Assembly: GCA_021821365.1 (NCBI GenBank)
Contig: JAKACN010000004.1
Coordinates: forward strand, 1-54,690
Length of the DNA: 54,690 bases
DNA from: Pseudomonadota bacterium
GTDB lineage: Bacteria > Pseudomonadota > Gammaproteobacteria > Burkholderiales > Burkholderiaceae_D
Reading direction: 5' to 3'
This document shows, piece after piece, positions 50,758-54,690 of the stretch. The position numbers were made by a program, and so were the translations under genes. The first letter of the stretch is position 1; every line of letters begins with the position of its first letter. Below the pieces are notes generated by a model. The model was not told the DNA's origin, made no database searches, and was given only the letters and a program-made list of their open reading frames with translations.

Positions 50758-50797
50758 GCTTTTCCGTCCGACAATATCAACCCTGGCCGAATGCATC

Positions 50798-50965
50798 ATG
50801 ACACTGCATCATATAAAAGGTCTGACAATTATCCAGATGATGATCTTGCTGTTCTTTGCCGGAATTGCCGCAGCGCTTCTGGTCGACTTTCTTGTCGAGC
50901 TACGTTGCGAAGGCAACCCGGCAATCAAGCTTTGCATGGACCGGAAGGCGATTCATGGAAAGTGA
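50798..50965 (+). CDS. 55-residue peptide with type IV prepilin-like N-terminus
   Basis: The peptide reads MTLHHIKGLTIIQMMILLFFAGIAAALLVDFLVELR and then a short polar tail with two cysteines (C38 and C47 by my count). The start resembles a type IV prepilin: a basic leader ending in Lys-Gly, then a hydrophobic helix. If cleaved after the Gly the mature +5 residue is Gln, where pilins normally have Glu. The body is far too short for a pilin. No other pilus gene is adjacent. It lies beyond the ssrA terminator; no strong ribosome site is seen before the ATG. Confidence 0.5.
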   Translation: MTLHHIKGLTIIQMMILLFFAGIAAALLVDFLVELRCEGNPAIKLCMDRKAIHGK

Positions 50966-50974
50966 GATTACGGC

Positions 50975-51943
50975 TCACTTCACCTTCTGCCTTTTGGTTT
51001 CGATCGCACGCAATGTCGCTTGCGCGGTTTCCCGCAACGGTCCGCCCAAGGCAACCGCCTTTTTGGCTGCGCCACGCGCCTCGTCAATATGGCCAAGCTC
51101 AGCCAACACCATGGCAAGGTTATTGAACGCCGCAGCGCTGTCAGGGTGATCGCGGGATGCATCCTTGAACGCAACGACTGCAGCATGCCGGTCACCCGCA
51201 GCATATGCGCTATTGCCATAACCCATCTGCAAGGTCAGGCTATGCGGCCAGCGCTGCAGCGCGGCTGCATACGCCTTGCGCGCGAGAGCGGGATTGTTGA
51301 TCTTCTCAAATGCAACGAGCGCTTCGGTTGCAGTCGGCTCGTCTGCTGTCGCCGGCAAATGCCCCGGCTGCAACGCAACCTCACCCCAGTAGTTGCCGCG
51401 CGCCCAAGTGTGTTCAAAGGTCGATAGTGGCATGACCTCACGGGATGTCGTGCCTGAGTGCAGGATAATATCGCCGCGGTCCAGGTCATATCCGATCGCC
51501 ACCGCGTAATGCCACAAGGGAAATAAGGGCAGGCTCAGGTTTTGCAGGACGATGACCGGATTGCCTGCGGCAAGCTCGGTGAGCAGGGATTCGAGGCGAG
51601 GAGGAATTGTCGTGCTGACCGCGCCATGACGGCGCGCGGCGGCGAGCATTTCAGGCTGGAGGCTGCCCTCACGCTGCGGGACATAGACCTGCGACACCAA
51701 TGCATCCGGTGTCACGCTGATCCCCGCTGCATTCAGGGACATTGCCAGCGCGGCTGGCCCGCATTGGTAACGCTCCTGCGGGAAGAAAGGCGTCGCTGTC
51801 AGCTCGACTCGTCTCGGCAGCGAGGCCGCTGCCGGCGACTGCAAGAGCGCCCGCGTCTGCGTTGCACAACCGGAAAGGAGCGTCAACACCAACAGCAACC
51901 CCGGCGCGAAGCCGCGCCAAGGTTGCCATTTACGAAGCTGCAT
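50975..51943 (-). CDS. PA2778-family cysteine peptidase lipoprotein
   Basis: A 322-residue protein: lipoprotein signal ending LLSGCA, then a C39-like peptidase domain with the catalytic Cys in YQCGPAALAMSLNAAG and His in LWHYAVAIGYDLDRGDIIL, then TPR-like helices (about 215-310) with AAFNNLAMVLAELGHIDEA. It is the known partner of a PA2779-type membrane protein, encoded directly before it here with no intergenic gap. The substrate is unknown. Confidence 0.88.
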   Translation of the reverse strand: MQLRKWQPWRGFAPGLLLVLTLLSGCATQTRALLQSPAAASLPRRVELTATPFFPQERYQCGPAALAMSLNAAGISVTPDALVSQVYVPQREGSLQPEMLAAARRHGAVSTTIPPRLESLLTELAAGNPVIVLQNLSLPLFPLWHYAVAIGYDLDRGDIILHSGTTSREVMPLSTFEHTWARGNYWGEVALQPGHLPATADEPTATEALVAFEKINNPALARKAYAAALQRWPHSLTLQMGYGNSAYAAGDRHAAVVAFKDASRDHPDSAAAFNNLAMVLAELGHIDEARGAAKKAVALGGPLRETAQATLRAIETKRQKVK

Positions 51944-52336
51944 TTACCTTCTGGAGCGGGTGAAGGGGAATACCTTCGTCAGCCCGAGAATATCGGTAAC
52001 GAGCAGGACGACGAAAATCAGGACCAGTGCGCCGACAACATCGCCGCCAGCCGGCAGGCTGTCGATCTGATTCGCCAGTGTGGCTGCTTCGGAGTCGCTG
52101 AGCGCCGCGACGCGCTCTTGTGCATCCGTCTTGTTGACGCCCATCTTTTCAAGCTGCACCATCACTTCCGGACGATCGAGTGCAGCGGCGATCCTCTGCC
52201 TGTTCTGCTGCCCCGCATTCGCGGCCAGCACCTGATCGGTTCCGATCATCGCGGCCTGAACGGTCTGCGTAAAGCCGACCAAGGTGAATGCGCTCAACAG
52301 CATCCAGACAAATGCACGTTTTAATTTTTTAATCAT
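51944..52336 (-). CDS. PA2779-family membrane protein
   Basis: A 130-residue protein: a signal peptide (FVWMLLSAFTLVGFTQTVQA), a helical region with AALDRPEVMVQLEKMGVNKTDAQERVAAL, a hydrophobic segment VVGALVLIFVVLLVTDILGL, and a basic end. The family accompanies PA2778-type peptidases and its cleft-free helical part may be the peptidase's substrate or anchor; that is inference. AGAGGGAA precedes the ATG at 52336. It ends one base before the peptidase gene's start. Confidence 0.85.
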   Translation of the reverse strand: MIKKLKRAFVWMLLSAFTLVGFTQTVQAAMIGTDQVLAANAGQQNRQRIAAALDRPEVMVQLEKMGVNKTDAQERVAALSDSEAATLANQIDSLPAGGDVVGALVLIFVVLLVTDILGLTKVFPFTRSRR

Positions 52337-52470
52337 GATTCCCTCTTCCTGGTTAAGCCATTGATGCCGACGAATGACAGGCAGCAACCGCACCGTGGTC
52401 ATAAATGAAGCGTTGAAAGTCTATCACCTTGCTTTTGATACAAGCCGTTCCGAAACATATGTTAACAACT

Positions 52471-52498
52471 TCAACATATTGAAAGATTTCAATGTTGA
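52471..52498. repeat. AT-rich hairpin upstream of the PA2779 gene
   Basis: TCAAC (52471-52475) and ATTGAAA (52478-52484) pair with TTTCAAT (52487-52493) and GTTGA (52494-52498) across a two-base loop, with an AT bulge on one side. It lies in an AT-rich spacer between two minus-strand genes and has no T-tract. Confidence 0.45.
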
Positions 52499-52548
52499 TG
52501 CTTGGCAAACCCCTTGATGTTCCGCCTCTCTCCAGATCCACCAGACGA

Positions 52549-52800
52549 TCACGGCCAAGGCATCGGATTCATGTCGATGTACTGCTGTGTTTCCCTGTCC
52601 GGCACGTCCGCATCAGGCGGACTGCCGTCACCCAGCTTCGGCCCGGCGATCCTTCCGATTTCGCGCCGCGATTCGTTGAAATCGCTCGACAGCAGGGGTG
52701 AATCGCGATTCGGCCAGTTTGCGATTGCCCATCTCGTGAGGTCTTCAAAGCGTTGAACCAGTTCAGCCGCATACTTGTCGCATTCTTGCTTGGTAGCCAT
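52549..52800 (-). CDS. small hypothetical protein (83 aa)
   Basis: I do not recognise a named domain. The 83 residues begin MATKQECDKYAAELVQRFEDLTRWAIANWP, a helical stretch, and continue SSDFNESRREIGRIAGPKLGDG before a polar, Pro/Asp-rich end. GGAAGA lies six bases before the ATG at 52800, which is why I prefer it over the ATG at 52806. It follows another small gene by 34 bases and is probably co-transcribed with it. Confidence 0.6.
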   Translation of the reverse strand: MATKQECDKYAAELVQRFEDLTRWAIANWPNRDSPLLSSDFNESRREIGRIAGPKLGDGSPPDADVPDRETQQYIDMNPMPWP

Positions 52801-52834
52801 ATCCATTCTTCCATCTCATTCAGGTGCACGGCTT

Positions 52835-53011
52835 TTACTTTTCCTTGAGCTTCTCCGGATCAGGACGAATCCTGTCCAGCTTCGACGCATTCGTCGGAAT
52901 CATGTCGTCCGGCAAGCCGATGTCGTCGATGCCGAGCGGATTTTCCTTGGTGCGCGGCACTCCAGGGTCAGGTCTTTCGGCATCGACAGGATCGTGTTGC
53001 AAGTTGCCCAT
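52835..53011 (-). CDS. small hydrophilic hypothetical protein (58 aa)
   Basis: A 58-residue, strongly polar protein starting MGNLQHDPVDAERPDPGVPR and ending RIRPDPEKLKEK, rich in Asp, Pro and Lys and likely disordered. It is below usual length cut-offs, but a near-perfect ribosome site, GGAGGAGGC, precedes the ATG at 53011. No domain is recognised. It leads a two-gene leftward unit with the 83-aa gene. Confidence 0.6.
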   Translation of the reverse strand: MGNLQHDPVDAERPDPGVPRTKENPLGIDDIGLPDDMIPTNASKLDRIRPDPEKLKEK

Positions 53012-53136
53012 GCCTCCTCCAAATAAAAATTAGACGAAATGACATCATGTTGGTTCGGCTGCCGGTGAAAACCGGCTAGAACTATCCATGTACGGCATCA
53101 TCATATGCTTATGCCAACGATAGCCAGGAGAGTCGC

Positions 53137-53559
53137 ATGGCACCGCAAACCAGGCACTACATGAATGAACCGGATATAGGAAGCGGCGAGAAAGCACCGG
53201 CGCAGGAAGACGTGGAGCGGGAAGAGCGTCGCATCAACCCGGCGGCAGAGAACCATCCGAATGACGAACAGAAGGTACAGAAGCCGGACAGAAAACATGC
53301 GGATGGACAGCTTCGCGAACAAGATCATCAGCAACCCCTCCCGGCAGGGCGCATGTTGCAAAGCGTAGAGCACCTTGCGCGCATCGTTGCAACCCGTTTG
53401 CCGGACGACACCTATGAGGCGCAGGTCTATGTGCGGCTGACCCGCGAGCCGGAGATCGCTGAGACGTATATTCCCGCCGGGACGTTTTCGACCGAAGCGG
53501 AAGCGTGGAAGGCTGCCGAGGAAAGAGCCAGGCGCGCGTTCAAGGAGCACGAATTCTAG
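53137..53559 (+). CDS. hypothetical protein with charged N-terminal and folded C-terminal part (140 aa)
   Basis: The first 65 residues are highly charged and disordered-looking (many Glu, Asp, Lys, Gln). From about residue 70 the sequence becomes domain-like: MLQSVEHLARIVATRLPDDTYEAQVYVRL, then TYIPAGTFSTEAEAWKAAEERARRAFKE. I do not recognise a family. CAGGAGAG precedes the ATG at 53137. It is divergent from the 58-aa gene and may be part of a stress-related set, but that is only context. Confidence 0.6.
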   Translation: MAPQTRHYMNEPDIGSGEKAPAQEDVEREERRINPAAENHPNDEQKVQKPDRKHADGQLREQDHQQPLPAGRMLQSVEHLARIVATRLPDDTYEAQVYVRLTREPEIAETYIPAGTFSTEAEAWKAAEERARRAFKEHEF

Positions 53560-53732
53560 TCTTGCGTTTCATCGCACGAGCGGCGACTGCCCGCTATCGT
53601 AACGTGCTCCCCAGAGCAAGGCCGCGATCGGCGCATCTCACCGGGCAACACGGCAGGCTGCGTGGGGAGATGCGTGTCATGCCGCTGATCCACTACAATG
53701 GCTATCTGCCAGAACAACAACAATCGTCGCCA

Positions 53733-54680
53733 ATGACCGCTTTCCATCGCCTCCGCATTCCACTCCACATCCTCTTCGCATTCGCACTGTCCTGTACGCA
53801 GGCCGCATGCCAATCGAACAAAGGCGCTCCAGAGGAAGCGGCAAGAGCGGCATTGATGACCGACAAGGGAGTCGCCGTTTATGCTGCAGGTGATATTGCC
53901 GATTGCCGGAACCGCAAGCCTGAAGACAGTGGTGCCGCCAAAACCGCCGCTCTGATCGTCCCCGGCCTCGCGGCAGACAGTCGGGCAGCAGTGCTTGCCT
54001 TGGGCGACAACACCTATCCTGTCGGGTTACTCAGCGAGTTCACGGATTGTTACGAACCCACCTGGGGAAAGTTCAAGCAACGCACCTATCCGGCACCGGG
54101 GAACCATGAGTACTACACACCGAATGCCGTAGGGTATTACGCCTACTTCGGCGCCGCCGCGGGCCCGACACGTTATGGGTACTACAGTATGGACATCGGC
54201 GGCTGGCATGTCATTTCACTCAACAGCTACCTGAAGCCTGAGCAGCACAGGGCGCAGATGGAATGGTTGAAGTCCGATCTCGAGAAGAACAAGGCATTTT
54301 GCACACTGGCATATTGGCATCATCCCGTATTCAGTTCCGGCGGACACGGAAGCAATGCACAGATGATCGAGGCGTGGAAGATGCTGTATGCGTCGGGTGC
54401 GGAGCTGGTTCTGTCCGGCCATGACCACGATTACGAACGCTTCGCGCCGCAGGATGCCGAGGGCCATCGCGACGCACAGCGCGGCATGCGCCAGTTCGTG
54501 GTCGGCACCGGCGGTGCCAAGCTGACGCCATTCCGCTTTCGGAAGCTCAATAGTGAAATCAGCGACAACTCCACGCACGGCGTGCTGAAGCTGACGCTGA
54601 AGAACAAAGGGTATGAATGGGAATTCCTGCCTGTCGACAAGGATGGCTTCACGGATCATGGCAGCGCGCTTCGCCATTGA
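53733..54680 (+). CDS. exported metallophosphoesterase (calcineurin-like)
   Basis: A 315-residue exported phosphoesterase. An N-terminal signal (LHILFAFALSCTQAACQS) is followed by the five metallophosphatase blocks: YAAGDIADC, ALGDNTYPVG, APGNHEYY, YWHHPVFSSGGHG and SGHDHDYERF, which coordinate a two-metal centre. The arrangement resembles purple acid phosphatase-like enzymes of bacteria. The substrate is unknown. I chose the ATG at 53733 because it begins the signal peptide; upstream in-frame Met codons (for example MRVMPL) are less likely. The gene ends just before the window does. Confidence 0.87.
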   Translation: MTAFHRLRIPLHILFAFALSCTQAACQSNKGAPEEAARAALMTDKGVAVYAAGDIADCRNRKPEDSGAAKTAALIVPGLAADSRAAVLALGDNTYPVGLLSEFTDCYEPTWGKFKQRTYPAPGNHEYYTPNAVGYYAYFGAAAGPTRYGYYSMDIGGWHVISLNSYLKPEQHRAQMEWLKSDLEKNKAFCTLAYWHHPVFSSGGHGSNAQMIEAWKMLYASGAELVLSGHDHDYERFAPQDAEGHRDAQRGMRQFVVGTGGAKLTPFRFRKLNSEISDNSTHGVLKLTLKNKGYEWEFLPVDKDGFTDHGSALRH

Positions 54681-54690
54681 GCTCCGGCGC

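Noticed and set aside
50477..50797. Open frame overlapping ssrA
   Set aside because: It lies inside a clear tmRNA; only its in-frame continuation from 50798 was kept as a possible small gene.

Overview
The window looks like ordinary core chromosome of a betaproteobacterium of the order Burkholderiales, most likely Oxalobacteraceae (Herbaspirillum/Noviherbaspirillum-like). The grounds are the run gyrA-serC-pheA-hisC-tyrA-aroA-cmk-rpsA-ihfB-lapA-lapB, the ompA-ubiG-gph block, a tmRNA tag reading ANDETYALAA, a CIRCE-controlled groESL operon, and high-GC coding sequence throughout. The genus assignment is inference; no rRNA gene is present.

Layout. 1-580: a scar made of an internal fragment of an integrative-element gene joined to what looks like the 3' end of a tRNA gene with its terminator. 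747-11371: 5'-nucleotidase, NADP malic enzyme, a rubrerythrin-rubredoxin-rubredoxin reductase cassette, thiL-pgpA, pncC-dehalogenase, pyrF and a DMT exporter. 11416-15861: LemA with two TPM-domain proteins, PBP4, and the ohrR/ohr peroxide pair with a clear operator. 16019-18216: groESL with a sigma32-type promoter and CIRCE. 18216-22376: a small transglutaminase, a periplasmic Cache protein, a crotonase lacking both usual catalytic glutamates, the RbgA/YlqF GTPase and a class II deacetylase-like protein. 22426-27656: a perfect inverted repeat in a divergent promoter region, then a tightly overlapping MoxR-DUF58-TgpA-MltB operon. 27670-31244: YaeQ, DUF1415, a small HTH protein behind a 15-bp palindrome, cysM and a ComEA-like protein. 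31363-38333: hldA, ugd, lapB, lapA, ihfB, rpsA, cmk. 38412-46882: aroA, tyrA, hisC, pheA, serC, gyrA. 47122-50300: two paralogous OmpA proteins, ubiG, gph. 50314-50690: ssrA. 50798-54680: a 55-aa pilin-like peptide, the PA2778/PA2779 pair, three small hypothetical genes and a metallophosphoesterase.

How the genes work together. The gyrA to ihfB stretch reads leftward and combines aromatic amino acid synthesis with replication and translation functions. lapA/lapB, ugd and hldA serve LPS assembly and sugar precursors. ohr/ohrR and the rubrerythrin set serve peroxide defence. PBP4, MltB, TgpA/DUF58/MoxR and the OmpA proteins concern the envelope.

There is no CRISPR array, intact mobile element, biosynthetic cluster or recognised defence system. 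The points most worth a second look are the attachment-site scar at the left edge, Gln at GyrA position 83, the divergent-promoter palindrome at 22426-22451, the HTH gene with its palindromic promoter, the tiny pilin-like gene after ssrA, and a possible frameshifted small gene at 7859-8080 with its own terminator.
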